From Mariprofundus erugo (GTDB lineage: Bacteria > Pseudomonadota > Zetaproteobacteria > Mariprofundales > Mariprofundaceae), in NCBI RefSeq assembly GCF_005818865.1, contig NZ_VBRY01000001.1, forward strand, positions 348,591 through 412,590: DNA of 64,000 nt. Direction: 5' to 3'. Made by a program: the position numbers and the translations under genes. The notes under the pieces are model-generated. The model worked only from the letters and a program-made list of their open reading frames with translations. It was not told the origin of the DNA and searched no databases. This document shows positions 9,204-18,117 of the stretch, one piece after another. The number at the start of each line of letters is the position of its first letter. The first letter of the stretch is position 1.

Positions 9204-10481
9204 ATGAAGATTGGCGGGTTGCTGAAAACATTCTGGGCTGATATGAACAGCCCGGAAGGCAAGGAGACCTTTCGCTTTGCCCTGCGACTGTTTCTGATTC
9301 TTTTCGCCTACTATCTGATGAAGCCTGTGCGAGAGGGGCTCATTCTCGATGGCGGCAGTGCCGAGATCCGCAGTTATGCACTGGCAGCGCAGGCAACGGT
9401 GCTGCTGATGCTGGTGCCGTTTTACAGTATCCTGATACGCCGTCTGCATGGTGACAGGCTGTTTCACTGGGTCACGATGTTTCTCGCCGGTAACATTATG
9501 CTCTTCTATTTCGCCGGTTCTGTTGGTATGCACATTGGCGTCCTCTTCTTTATCTGGCTCGGTATCTTTTCAGTGGTGCAGATCTCCCAGTTCTGGACGA
9601 TGGTCAGTGACTATCACAGTGTTGAAAAAGGCAAACAGCTTACCTCCTATATCGCTATCGGTGGCTCACTGGGTGCGATGATCGGTGCCATGGTGGCAAA
9701 GTTCATGTATATTCAGCTTGGTACCTATGGCCTGATGCTGGTTGCGATTGCCATGCTTGTCATTGCAGTGCTTGTGCCCAGCACCGACTTTACCCGCAAG
9801 CGCGAAAGTCATGAGAGCAAGGAGGAGTCGATTCAGCATCTGCTGGGGGGACTCAAACGGGTCATGGATGTGCCTTATCTGCGCTGGATTGCCGTCTCGG
9901 TGGTTTTGCTTAATCTGATTAACTCGACGGGTGAGTTTATTCTTGCCGATTTTGTCACGGCAGAAAAACATGGCGAAGAGATTGGTGCCTTTTATGCGAC
10001 CTTCTATCTCTATGTGAATATTGCTACGCTGCTGTTGCAGGCGTTTGTGGTGCGGCCCCTTTATCAGGTCGTGGGTGTTGGCGGAGCATTGATAGGCCTG
10101 GCTGTCATCAATCTGTCGATGTATTTGTCAGTTCTGTTCTTGCCGTTCCTTGCCTGGTTTACGATTGTGAAAATTGCCGATAACAGTATCGACTATTCGG
10201 TTGCCAATACGACCAAACAGATTCTGTTTTTGCCTCTTGATCGTTTTACCCGCTATGAGGGGATGCTGGCGATTAACACCTTCTTCACCCGTTTTGGTGA
10301 TCTGATTCAGGGTGGCATGATTTATCTGACGATCAATTTCGCAGGACTGCCACCGGTCTATCTTGTGGGTACCAACGTTGTCCTGTGTCTGTTATGGTTG
10401 CTTGTGACGATCAAGGTCAGTCGCAAATTCAAGTATCGAAGCCAGCAGGCTGAGGAGCATGGCTACGCCAGGCTTGATTAG
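9204..10481 (+). CDS. ATP/ADP translocase (NTT/Tlc)-family transporter
   Basis: 425 residues with about 12 hydrophobic segments and the MFS-like architecture of the plastid/rickettsial nucleotide translocase family. The opening ETFRFALRLFLILFAYYLMKPVREGLIL, with conserved K-PVRE in the first helix (quoted in part), is characteristic of bacterial NTT-like proteins, as is GKQLTSYIAIGGSLGAMIG in the middle. In obligate intracellular bacteria such proteins exchange host ATP for ADP; in free-living bacteria the substrate is usually unknown. ATG 9204 is chosen although its ribosome site is weak (GGGA 10 bases upstream); ATG 9243 is possible. It lies 229 bases after the CotH-kinase gene in the same direction. 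Inner-membrane location is expected. Confidence 0.75.
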   Translation: MKIGGLLKTFWADMNSPEGKETFRFALRLFLILFAYYLMKPVREGLILDGGSAEIRSYALAAQATVLLMLVPFYSILIRRLHGDRLFHWVTMFLAGNIMLFYFAGSVGMHIGVLFFIWLGIFSVVQISQFWTMVSDYHSVEKGKQLTSYIAIGGSLGAMIGAMVAKFMYIQLGTYGLMLVAIAMLVIAVLVPSTDFTRKRESHESKEESIQHLLGGLKRVMDVPYLRWIAVSVVLLNLINSTGEFILADFVTAEKHGEEIGAFYATFYLYVNIATLLLQAFVVRPLYQVVGVGGALIGLAVINLSMYLSVLFLPFLAWFTIVKIADNSIDYSVANTTKQILFLPLDRFTRYEGMLAINTFFTRFGDLIQGGMIYLTINFAGLPPVYLVGTNVVLCLLWLLVTIKVSRKFKYRSQQAEEHGYARLD

Positions 10482-10704
10482 CTGTGGCGATGTATGGAAA
10501 GTGTGGAGTGGCATGGCCGGCGTGTTTTACGGGAAACAGATCGGGAAATAGCCACTGATGCTACGCAGTATGTGATTGCAAATGCAGATTTCGAACGGCC
10601 AGTGAGGGCCGTGGCTGGTGCCCGCATCGTTCAGGGCGCCTTTACCGAAACAGCCATGGATCGGCGTCTTTCGGTATTAATTTAACATGATAAGGGTGGG
10701 GAAT

Positions 10705-12117
10705 ATGAAAAGTGCAATCAAGGCAGTCGTGCTTGCAGGCGGATCTGGTACCAGATTGTGGCCATTGTCACGCCAGCAGCTGCCCAAGCAGTTTCTCAGG
10801 TTGAATGGCGAGGAGAGTATGCTGGGGGCAACCATCTCCAGGCTTTCTCCACTGGTTGATCGCAAGGATGCATGGGTGATTACCGGCGAGGCACATGCCA
10901 CCGGTGAGGCATTTTCGGAGCTTGAGGGGCTTAACCAGATTCTGGAACCTTGCGGTCGCAATACGGCCCCGGCTGTTGCTGTCTCTGCTGCTGTACTCAG
11001 CGACTTCAGCGAAGAAGATCCTGTGATTATTGTGTTGCCCGCCGATCACCTGATTACCAAAAAAGAGGCATTTCAGGCTTGTCTGCAGCAGGCGGTAGAA
11101 GTGGCCCAGGCAGGGCATCTGGTGACCTTCGGCCTTGTGCCTAAAACACCGGAAATCGGCTTTGGTTATGTCCAGGCTGAACAGAGTGAGGGCACCATTC
11201 ACAAGGTGATGCGCTTTGTTGAAAAGCCCAACCTTGCTGCAGCCAAGCAGATGCTGGAAGAGGGCGGCTATTACTGGAACTCCGGTATGTTTGTCTGGAA
11301 GGGCTCGGTCATTCTGGAAGAGATCAAAGAGCATCTGCCTGATGTGTGGCAGGTGGTTGAGCGTATGCGGGCGCGCTGGCAGGCCGGTGAGCGCTGGCAG
11401 GAGGTCGTGCGCGCCGAGTTCGCGAATATGCCTGATATCTCGATTGACTATGGTGTGATGGAAAAATCATCCCGCGTGATGCTGGTTGAGGCTGATATCG
11501 GCTGGTCGGATGTCGGTAGCTGGGATGCTGTTCATGAAATCGCCCGTCATGACGAGAATGGTAATGACATCAGCGGTAATGTGCTGGCGATTGACTGTAA
11601 AAACTCTCTGTTACGCAGTGAGGGGCGTCTGCTGGCGGCGGTCGGTCTTGAAGATATTATTGTCGTCGAGACGCCGGATGCGATCCTGCTGGCCAAGTCC
11701 GGCGACAGTCAGCGCGTGAAAGAGATTGTGGATGCACTGAAGAAATCCAACGGCACCTTCCATATTGAGCATGTCACCGTAAGGCGTCCATGGGGTAGTT
11801 ATACCGTGCTGGAGGATTCCGGTCACGGCTATAAACTCAAGCGTATCGATGTGAATCCGGGCGCCAGACTCAGTCTGCAGGCGCATCAGCATCGCTCTGA
11901 GCATTGGGTGGTTGTTTCGGGTACTGCCACGATTACCTGTGGTGATCTGGTCAGAACCGTTCCTAAAAATGGCGGTACCTATATTCCGATCGGTGAAACC
12001 CACCGTCTTGAAAACCGCGGCAAGGTGCCTCTGCAGCTGATTGAGGTACAGGTGGGTGACTATCTCGGTGAAGATGATATCCAGCGTTTTGAGGATACAT
12101 ACGGCCGCGTTAAGTAA
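10705..12117 (+). CDS. manC: Mannose-1-phosphate guanylyltransferase / mannose-6-phosphate isomerase
   Basis: 470 residues, the usual length of the bifunctional type II enzyme (ManC, AlgA, CpsB, XanB). The N-terminal nucleotidyltransferase carries AGGSGTRLWPLSR at about residues 11-23 and FVEKP near 172; the C-terminal cupin carries RPWGSYTVLE and QAHQHRSEHWVVVSGTA. It makes GDP-mannose from mannose-1-phosphate and can interconvert mannose-6-phosphate and fructose-6-phosphate in the cytoplasm, feeding polysaccharide or O-antigen synthesis. ATG 10705 follows AGGGTGGGG at good spacing and starts the conserved MKSAIKAVVLAGG, so upstream ATG 10687 is less likely. The 223 bases before it show no gene I can support. 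The next genes are also for the cell envelope. Confidence 0.93.
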   Translation: MKSAIKAVVLAGGSGTRLWPLSRQQLPKQFLRLNGEESMLGATISRLSPLVDRKDAWVITGEAHATGEAFSELEGLNQILEPCGRNTAPAVAVSAAVLSDFSEEDPVIIVLPADHLITKKEAFQACLQQAVEVAQAGHLVTFGLVPKTPEIGFGYVQAEQSEGTIHKVMRFVEKPNLAAAKQMLEEGGYYWNSGMFVWKGSVILEEIKEHLPDVWQVVERMRARWQAGERWQEVVRAEFANMPDISIDYGVMEKSSRVMLVEADIGWSDVGSWDAVHEIARHDENGNDISGNVLAIDCKNSLLRSEGRLLAAVGLEDIIVVETPDAILLAKSGDSQRVKEIVDALKKSNGTFHIEHVTVRRPWGSYTVLEDSGHGYKLKRIDVNPGARLSLQAHQHRSEHWVVVSGTATITCGDLVRTVPKNGGTYIPIGETHRLENRGKVPLQLIEVQVGDYLGEDDIQRFEDTYGRVK

Positions 12118-12138
12118 CTCTTGTCGCTGTCTGACAAA

Positions 12139-12182
12139 TCGCGGCGCTGCACCGGTCCTTGCAATGACCGGGCACGCCGCGA
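12139..12182. repeat. Nested inverted repeat between manC and amiC
   Basis: TCGCGGCG at 12139-12146 is exactly complementary to CGCCGCGA at 12175-12182, and a second pair (CCGGT near 12152, ACCGG near 12167) lies inside. There is no T-run, so a classical terminator is not supported. It ends 12 bases before the amiC start and could shield its ribosome-binding region or act as a factor-dependent stop for manC. Confidence 0.4.
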
Positions 12183-12194
12183 GTATGTAGCGCT

Positions 12195-13409
12195 ATGAGG
12201 TTTTTGCGCATTCATCTTTTTCTGGTTGCTGCTCTGTCGCTGCTTTTTGTTCACACGGCCTCGGCAGCAGGAGCTGTGGTGCAGGATATCCGTTTATGGA
12301 CTGCGCCCGACAATACCCGTCTTGTGCTCGATCTCAGTCAGAATATTCATTATAAATTATTCCGCCTGCATAACCCCGAGCGTATTGTGATCGATCTGAA
12401 TGCGACCCGCATGAAAGTCGGGCTCGACAAGCTTGGCTTGCCTGATCCTGTATTGCAGTCGGTTCGCTATAGCACTGCCGAGGGCGGTGTGTTGCGCCTT
12501 GTTCTGGACGTGAAAGAGAAAGTTCAGCCCCGTTCGTTTTTGCTCAAGCCCATGCAGGGGAAACCCTATCGACTGGTACTGGATTTAACCCGCCCGGAAC
12601 AGGCCAGGCAGGCGGCTGTCTCGGCTACCCATTCCAAGAAAGGTATTGTGATTGCCATTGATGCCGGTCACGGCGGCGAAGATCCCGGTGCCATTGGTCC
12701 GCACCGGGCGATGGAGAAGAATGTGACATTGGCTGTGGCTCGCAAGCTGGCCGCAGCGATCAACCAGAAGCCCGGTATGAGTGCGGTGCTGACCCGCAAT
12801 GGTGACTATTTCGTCCCGCTGGGGCGCCGTGTTTCGCTGGCTCGTGAGGCCCATGCCGATATGATGATCAGCATTCATGCCGACTCGGTACGTACCGGCG
12901 ATGTGAAAGGGGCCAGTGTTTATATGCTCTCCGAGCGAGGGGCGACACAGGATCGGGCTGCCCGGGCACTGGCAGCCAAGGAAAATGCTGCCGACGAGGT
13001 GGGTGGCGTGACGCCGCTGGATCAGGTGGCTGATCCGCTGGTGAGCCAGATTCTCGGCGATATGTTTCGTCGTGACAGCCTGAACAGCTCCCAAATGCTG
13101 GCCGAAGAGATGCTTGGTAACCTGAAGCAGGCCGGGCCGATCAAATATCCGACGCCCAAACGGGCCCGATTTGTTGTGTTGCTGGCGATGGAGATTCCCA
13201 GTGTGCTGGTTGAACTGGATTATATCTCCAATCCCACGCAGGAGCGAAAGCTGACCAACGGTGCCTATCAGGAGCGACTGGCTTCGGCACTTTTCGATGC
13301 CACGGTTCGCTTTTTTGAAAAAATGGGACGCCTGAAAAACAGTGCTTCCAGCGCCTACAGTGCAGGGGGCAGCGAGGCGACTGATGCGCTTGTCTATGCC
13401 GGTCTTTAG
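12195..13409 (+). CDS. amiC: N-acetylmuramoyl-L-alanine amidase with AMIN domain
   Basis: 404 residues: signal peptide (MRFLRIHLFLVAALSLLF...ASA), an AMIN domain at about 30-130 (VVQDIRLWTAPDNTRLVLDLS, quoted in part), then an amidase_3 domain. Zinc-site motifs are IDAGHGGEDPGA near 155, a conserved Glu in MEKNVTLAVA, MISIHADS near 225 and the terminal VLVELDYISNP. Amidases of this class cleave the bond between MurNAc and the stem peptide to separate daughter cells; the AMIN domain directs them to the division septum. Exported to the periplasm. The name amiC is used for the AMIN-containing type; amiB would be equally defensible. No obvious ribosome site precedes the ATG, which may be affected by the hairpin upstream. 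Confidence 0.9.
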   Translation: MRFLRIHLFLVAALSLLFVHTASAAGAVVQDIRLWTAPDNTRLVLDLSQNIHYKLFRLHNPERIVIDLNATRMKVGLDKLGLPDPVLQSVRYSTAEGGVLRLVLDVKEKVQPRSFLLKPMQGKPYRLVLDLTRPEQARQAAVSATHSKKGIVIAIDAGHGGEDPGAIGPHRAMEKNVTLAVARKLAAAINQKPGMSAVLTRNGDYFVPLGRRVSLAREAHADMMISIHADSVRTGDVKGASVYMLSERGATQDRAARALAAKENAADEVGGVTPLDQVADPLVSQILGDMFRRDSLNSSQMLAEEMLGNLKQAGPIKYPTPKRARFVVLLAMEIPSVLVELDYISNPTQERKLTNGAYQERLASALFDATVRFFEKMGRLKNSASSAYSAGGSEATDALVYAGL

Positions 13410-13492
13410 GCTCCTGCGCCCGCTATGACAACACTGATTGGCAGTGCATTTGACTGCCGGATTTCCCATATGCTGAGCTGGATGATGCACTG

Positions 13493-15271
13493 ATGACATC
13501 GATGACACTTTATCGTCGGCTACTGACTTTTCTTATGCCATATAAAGGGCGCCTGTTTGGTGCTATTGCCTGCATGGTTGTGCTGGCTGCCTGTACGGCA
13601 GCGATTGCATGGATGCTCAAACCGGTGCTGGATGAGGCGCTGACGGGTAAGAGCAAGGAGTTGATATATCTGATCCCGCTGCTGATCATCGGGTTGTACA
13701 TGATCAAGGGGGCGGCCTATTTTGGTCAGGCCTATCTGATGGGCTTTATCGGTCAGCGAGTGATTTATGATCTGCGCAACCTTTTGTACCACCGCCTGAC
13801 TGCACAATCGCTCTCCTTTTTTGCCCACCGCAAAACCGGTGAGCTGTTGGCCCGCCTCTCCTATGATGTATCGCTGGTGCAGTCGGCTGTCAGTACGGCG
13901 GTCACGGCACTGATGCGCGATGCGATATCGATTGTGTTTCTGCTGGCTGTTGTCTTTATTCAGGACTGGTTGCTGGCGTTGATTGCGATGCTGGTATTCC
14001 CGGCGGTGATCTATCCGATTGCCCGTTTCGGTCGCAAGATGCGTCATGCCACGCTCGATGGTCAGGCGGCCATGGGTGAGTTGACCAGTCTTCTTGAGGA
14101 GACGGTGAGCGGTATCCGTGTGGTCAAGGCCTTTGGTATGGAGGATTACGAGCGCTCCCGTTTCCGCCGCTTTACCGGTGACTTTATGGCTCATCAGTTG
14201 CGGGTGTTCCGTGTGAATGCCCTTTCGTTTCCGATTATGGAGTTGCTGGCCGGTTTCGGTATTGCCGGTGTACTGCTTTATGGAGGCATGCGTGTGGCCT
14301 CAGGTGAGACGACGGCCGGCACACTGGTTTCATTTCTTGCTGCGGTGATCATGCTCTATGAGCCGGTGAAACGGTTGTCACGGGCCAACAATGATATTCA
14401 GCAGGGACTTGCGGCCGGAGAGCGGATCTTCGAAGTGCTTGATGAACCGGTTGCTGTATCCGATGCGCCGGATGCACTAACTGCCGGGCCATTTTCACGA
14501 TCGATCAGCTTTGAAGAGGTGGGGCTGCATTATGCGGGCAGTGGCCGGCCTGTGCTTGATGGTATCAATTTTACCGTTGCTGCCGGTGAAGTGGTTGCAC
14601 TGGTGGGGCGCAGCGGTGCCGGAAAAACATCACTGGTGAATCTGGTCCCCCGTTTTATGGATGCGAGCCGTGGCAGGGTTCTGATTGATGGTATCGATGT
14701 GCGCAGGCTCAGTCAGCAGTCGCTGCGGGCGCAAATGGCTCTGGTGACACAGGATATTGTGCTGTTTAACGATACGGTGATTAACAATATCGCCTACGGC
14801 CACGAAAGTATTGATCGGGAGCGGGTTGAAGCGATTGCCCGGGCCGCCAATGCACATGAGTTTATTGTCAAATTGCCGCAAGGCTATGATACGATGGTGG
14901 GTGAGCGCGGTGTGATCCTCTCGGGCGGACAGCGGCAACGGTTGTCACTTGCCAGGGCGCTGTTGAAGGATGCCCCGATTCTGATTCTGGATGAGGCGAC
15001 CAGTGCACTGGACACAGAGTCCGAGCGGCTGGTACAGCAGGCAATCGAGCGGCTGATGCATGGACGCACGGTGATGGTCATCGCCCATCGCCTCTCCACC
15101 ATTCGCCATGCTGACCGTATTGTGGTGCTGGATGACGGCAAGGTGGTACAGGTGGGGCGCCATGAGCAGTTGCTTGCCGAAGGGGGGCTCTATGCCGAGC
15201 TCTACCATTTACAGTTCGAGTCACATGCAGAGGGAAGCAGGGAAGAGGTTAGCGGCGGGGCTGTAGCGTGA
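13493..15271 (+). CDS. msbA: Lipid A export ABC transporter, permease/ATPase
   Basis: 592 residues, the standard MsbA length: six membrane segments in residues 1-310, then an ABC ATPase with Walker A GRSGAGKTS, signature LSGGQRQR, Walker B ILILDEATSALD and switch His in IAHRLS. It flips lipid A-core from the inner to the outer leaflet of the inner membrane. It begins MTSMTLYRRLL; a second ATG at 13502 is also possible. The TGA overlaps the GTG of a DUF374 acyltransferase by 3 bases, an arrangement seen with other lipid A genes in proteobacteria. The 83 bases before it hold nothing obvious. Confidence 0.92.
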   Translation: MTSMTLYRRLLTFLMPYKGRLFGAIACMVVLAACTAAIAWMLKPVLDEALTGKSKELIYLIPLLIIGLYMIKGAAYFGQAYLMGFIGQRVIYDLRNLLYHRLTAQSLSFFAHRKTGELLARLSYDVSLVQSAVSTAVTALMRDAISIVFLLAVVFIQDWLLALIAMLVFPAVIYPIARFGRKMRHATLDGQAAMGELTSLLEETVSGIRVVKAFGMEDYERSRFRRFTGDFMAHQLRVFRVNALSFPIMELLAGFGIAGVLLYGGMRVASGETTAGTLVSFLAAVIMLYEPVKRLSRANNDIQQGLAAGERIFEVLDEPVAVSDAPDALTAGPFSRSISFEEVGLHYAGSGRPVLDGINFTVAAGEVVALVGRSGAGKTSLVNLVPRFMDASRGRVLIDGIDVRRLSQQSLRAQMALVTQDIVLFNDTVINNIAYGHESIDRERVEAIARAANAHEFIVKLPQGYDTMVGERGVILSGGQRQRLSLARALLKDAPILILDEATSALDTESERLVQQAIERLMHGRTVMVIAHRLSTIRHADRIVVLDDGKVVQVGRHEQLLAEGGLYAELYHLQFESHAEGSREEVSGGAVA

Positions 15272-15909
15272 AAGAGCGTTTGATTGTCTGGCTTGTTCCC
15301 AGGGTGGTCAGGTTGCTCATCCTGTTTTTTATGTATACGACGCGCTGGCAGATCGTTGGCAAGCCGTTTTCACCGGCCGATCCGCAACGCTATCTGCTGG
15401 CGTTCTGGCATGCGCGCATGTTGATGATACCGCGGATCTGTCCGCTTGGTACATGGTTTGGCTATATGCTGATCTCCAGTCACCGGGATGGTGGCTTTAT
15501 TGCCGATACGATGCATCTGTTGGGTATCTCCACAATTCGCGGCTCAACGACCCGTGGCGGGGCACGGGCCATGCTGCAAATGGTGCGGGCGGTGCGGGAT
15601 GAAAATCGTCACCTGGGGATTACACCGGATGGCCCGAAGGGGCCGGCTCAGGTGGTGCAGCGAGGGACGGTGCAGATGGCATTGAAAGCAGGGATTCCTG
15701 TATTGCCGGTCTGCTATGCAACCAAACGCCACTGGCGTATTAACAGCTCGTGGGATCGCTTTTACATTCCCAAACCATTCAGTCGCGGCGTGATGGTGAT
15801 GGGGGAGCCGGTCTGGTTAACGGCAGAAGAGGGTGTGGACGAGTCGCTCAGGCGTGTGCAGCAGGCCATGGATGAGGCACAGCAAAGGGCCGACAGCTTT
15901 TTCTCCTGA
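15268..15909 (+). CDS. DUF374-type lysophospholipid acyltransferase-like protein
   Basis: 213 residues with GTG start in the msbA stop (GTGA). It carries the DUF374/LPLAT signature: SSHRDGGFIADTMHLLGI near 70 with the catalytic-type His and Asp, RGSTTRGGARAML, and TPDGPKGPAQVV near 113. An N-terminal hydrophobic segment (LVPRVVRLLILFFMYTT) suggests membrane association. Members of this family sit next to msbA, waaA or lpxK and are thought to acylate a lipid A or phospholipid acceptor, though biochemical evidence is thin. It ends 11 bases from the convergent ppx stop. Confidence 0.85.
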   Translation: MKERLIVWLVPRVVRLLILFFMYTTRWQIVGKPFSPADPQRYLLAFWHARMLMIPRICPLGTWFGYMLISSHRDGGFIADTMHLLGISTIRGSTTRGGARAMLQMVRAVRDENRHLGITPDGPKGPAQVVQRGTVQMALKAGIPVLPVCYATKRHWRINSSWDRFYIPKPFSRGVMVMGEPVWLTAEEGVDESLRRVQQAMDEAQQRADSFFS

Positions 15910-15920
15910 AAGAACAGCGA

Positions 15921-16868
15921 TCAGCTGCCGCTGATCTCCATCCAGGCGCCTTCCAGCAGGCCTGCATCGACCACATACATGCAGTCATAATGCCAGCGTC
16001 TGAAGATGGCATCAATAATCGCCAGCCCGGCAATGATCAGGTCGGCACGACCGGGTTCGATCGTCCGGATGGTCTGACGTTCAGCATGATTCATCCGCAT
16101 GAGCCGATCGCGCAGAGCTTCGAATGCAGAGCGGCTCATGCGATGGTTATTAATCACCCCGGCATCATAAGGGCAAAGATCAAGCTCGGTTGCAGCCAGC
16201 GTGGTGACTGTGCCGGCAGTGCCGACCAGGTATGCAGGTGCTTTGCCATCGCGCCAGAATGATTCGACTTCGGCAAGGTGCGTATCGATGGTGGTCAGCA
16301 TGGCCTGGTAATCAGCGGCCGATGGCGGGTCACTGTGCAGGTGAGCCTCTACCAGCCGGACCACGCCGAGTTTTCTGCTGATGGCATCGTGACAAAGCTG
16401 GTGGCTGGCGCGAATAAATTCAGTGCTGCCCCCGCCGATATCAAACAGCAGCATATCGTTGCGGGTCGAAGGGGTGAGGACGGCCCCCGCACCGGACAGT
16501 GACAGGCGCGCCTCCCTTTCACCATCGATGATCCGGATATCGATCCCTGTTTCCTGTTTGACCCTGTCTCTGAAGTCGGCGCCATTTGCAGCCTCTCGCA
16601 TGGCGGCAGTCGCAGTGGCAAAGGTGCGGGTGGTACTGACGCCGTGCTGCTGCAGGAGGGTCGAAAATTCAGCAAAGGCCTTGAGTGCCCGCAGCATGGC
16701 AGTCTCGGCCAGCATGCCGGTATGGTGCAGCCCCTCTCCCAGACGAATGATCCGATGGGTATAGCAGACGGTGTTCCACGGTGTATGACCAGATTGTGTG
16801 GATCGTTCGGCAATGAGCAGGCGAAAGGTGTTGGAGCCGATATCGATAGCGGCAAAACGGTCAGCCAT
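15921..16868 (-). CDS. ppx: Exopolyphosphatase / pppGpp phosphohydrolase (Ppx/GppA family, short form)
   Basis: 315 residues, comprising only the two actin-like domains of the family; the extra C-terminal HD domain of E. coli Ppx and GppA is absent. Motifs: AAIDIGSNTFRLLIAE at the start, TATAAMREAANG, LFDIGGGSTEFI near 140 and GTAGTVTTLA near 205. It releases phosphate from polyphosphate or from pppGpp; the sequence cannot separate these activities. The ATG at 16868 follows AGGAG and overlaps the stop of the carbonic-anhydrase-like gene by 8 bases, so it is the last gene of a leftward operon starting at argC. Confidence 0.9.
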   Translation of the reverse strand: MADRFAAIDIGSNTFRLLIAERSTQSGHTPWNTVCYTHRIIRLGEGLHHTGMLAETAMLRALKAFAEFSTLLQQHGVSTTRTFATATAAMREAANGADFRDRVKQETGIDIRIIDGEREARLSLSGAGAVLTPSTRNDMLLFDIGGGSTEFIRASHQLCHDAISRKLGVVRLVEAHLHSDPPSAADYQAMLTTIDTHLAEVESFWRDGKAPAYLVGTAGTVTTLAATELDLCPYDAGVINNHRMSRSAFEALRDRLMRMNHAERQTIRTIEPGRADLIIAGLAIIDAIFRRWHYDCMYVVDAGLLEGAWMEISGS

Positions 16869-17367
16869 GCATATGCTCCTGTGCCAGCTCGACGTAGTGG
16901 CTGGCTGAATAGCGCAGGAAACGTTTCTCTTCATCGCTTAACGGGCGCCTTTCTGTGGCAGGACTACCGGCGTAGAGGTAGCCGCTACGCAAGACCTTGC
17001 GCTCGGTGACCAGTGAGCCGGCAGCAAGCAGACAGCCCTCCTCCAGTACGGCCCGATCCATAATGATGGAGCCCATACCGACCAGGCACAGGTCCTGAAT
17101 TTCGCAACCGTGCAGAATAACCCGGTGGCCTATGGTGACGTCATTGCCGATGATGCAAGGGGTATCCGCACTGTTATGCAGCATGCAATGATCCTGAATA
17201 TTGCTGCGTTCCCCGATGCGGATATCACACACATCGCCACGCAGTACCGATTGATACCAGATACCGGATTGTGCCCCGATGGTGACCCGGCCAATGATAT
17301 CGGCGGATTCGGCAATGAATGCACTCTCTGCAATCGCAGGCTGCCAGTGAAGAAACGGTTTGATCAT
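16861..17367 (-). CDS. Gamma-class carbonic anhydrase-like protein (left-handed beta-helix)
   Basis: 168 residues with hexapeptide repeats typical of the gamma-CA/YrdA/PaaY family: SADIIGRVTIGAQSGIW, VLRGDVCDIRIGERSNIQD (quoted in part). Three zinc-ligand histidines are in place: QDHCMLH (about 82 and 86, first pair region) and TIGHRVILHGC (about 98 and 103). Trimeric, cytoplasmic, often of uncertain activity. It overlaps the upstream gene by 4 bases (ATGA) and ppx by 8, in the argC-ppx operon. Confidence 0.88.
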   Translation of the reverse strand: MIKPFLHWQPAIAESAFIAESADIIGRVTIGAQSGIWYQSVLRGDVCDIRIGERSNIQDHCMLHNSADTPCIIGNDVTIGHRVILHGCEIQDLCLVGMGSIIMDRAVLEEGCLLAAGSLVTERKVLRSGYLYAGSPATERRPLSDEEKRFLRYSASHYVELAQEHMHG

Positions 17368-18101
17368 GGCTTGGCCTCCTCTTCGGTAATGGTGGTGACG
17401 ATATGGACCGGAAAATCAGCCTGGCGGATCTTTTTGTTCAGATGATTGATCAGGGTCACATGCAGCGGAGGGGGAGGGGTTTTGCTATGCCATTGCAATG
17501 TTCCTTCCATGAACATATGGGTGGTCATCTCATATTTGATGCTGCTTTTACCGCCTGTGGTCGTCAGGGCAATGATATTGCCATCGGGCATCCTGGTCGA
17601 AAACTCCATATGACCCAGAGCCCAGCGGGGATAGTTTTCTCCCTTGACCAGCACCATCTGATAATCGATGAGCCCCTCGTCCTTTCGCCAGCGCGCTTCA
17701 GGGTGAAGGATATGGACACCGCGAACCGTGCGGGCCGCCAGCACATCATCGAACATGGCCAGGCGTTGACGCATCAGTTGCCTGTCCTTGATATCCTGGC
17801 GGATTTGTTCTTTCATGTTGGAGACCTGCTCTTCCCTGAGGGCAAGCTCGGCCTCGCTGTTGGCCAGCTGTGTTTGCAGCTGTTGCTGCGCCTGCATCAA
17901 TGTATTGATCTGCAGGTGTGAGCTGTCCGGCTTGTTGATCGGAAACAGTCGGGCGCCTGTGTGCAATAACAGGGTAACGACCACAGCCAACCCTGCCAGC
18001 AAAGTGGCAGGGCGGATGTGAAAGTGTAGGCCTGACTGGCTACCCTGACGTGAAAGCGAGACGATAAAGCGGGAGAAGCATGCCTGCAGTGCAGATTTCA
18101 T
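17364..18101 (-). CDS. Single-pass membrane protein with coiled coil, DUF6776-like
   Basis: 245 residues from ATG 18101. A basic N-terminus is followed by one membrane segment (ATLLAGLAVVVTLLLHTG) at about 35-52, a Gln/Glu-rich coiled coil at about 65-120 (MQAQQQLQTQLANSEAELAL), and a beta-rich C-terminal domain, likely periplasmic. The layout resembles the uncharacterised proteobacterial DUF6776 family; I am not certain of that name. A longer start at 18161 would overlap argC and dilute the membrane topology, so 18101 is preferred even though its ribosome site is weak. It overlaps the next gene by 4 bases. The function is unknown. Confidence 0.7.
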   Translation of the reverse strand: MKSALQACFSRFIVSLSRQGSQSGLHFHIRPATLLAGLAVVVTLLLHTGARLFPINKPDSSHLQINTLMQAQQQLQTQLANSEAELALREEQVSNMKEQIRQDIKDRQLMRQRLAMFDDVLAARTVRGVHILHPEARWRKDEGLIDYQMVLVKGENYPRWALGHMEFSTRMPDGNIIALTTTGGKSSIKYEMTTHMFMEGTLQWHSKTPPPPLHVTLINHLNKKIRQADFPVHIVTTITEEEAKP

Positions 18102-18117
18102 GCAGCCGGACCTGTGC

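Noticed and set aside
10494..10685. 63-codon frame before manC
   Set aside because: No ribosome site, no recognisable fold, and it sits where the manC promoter region is expected.
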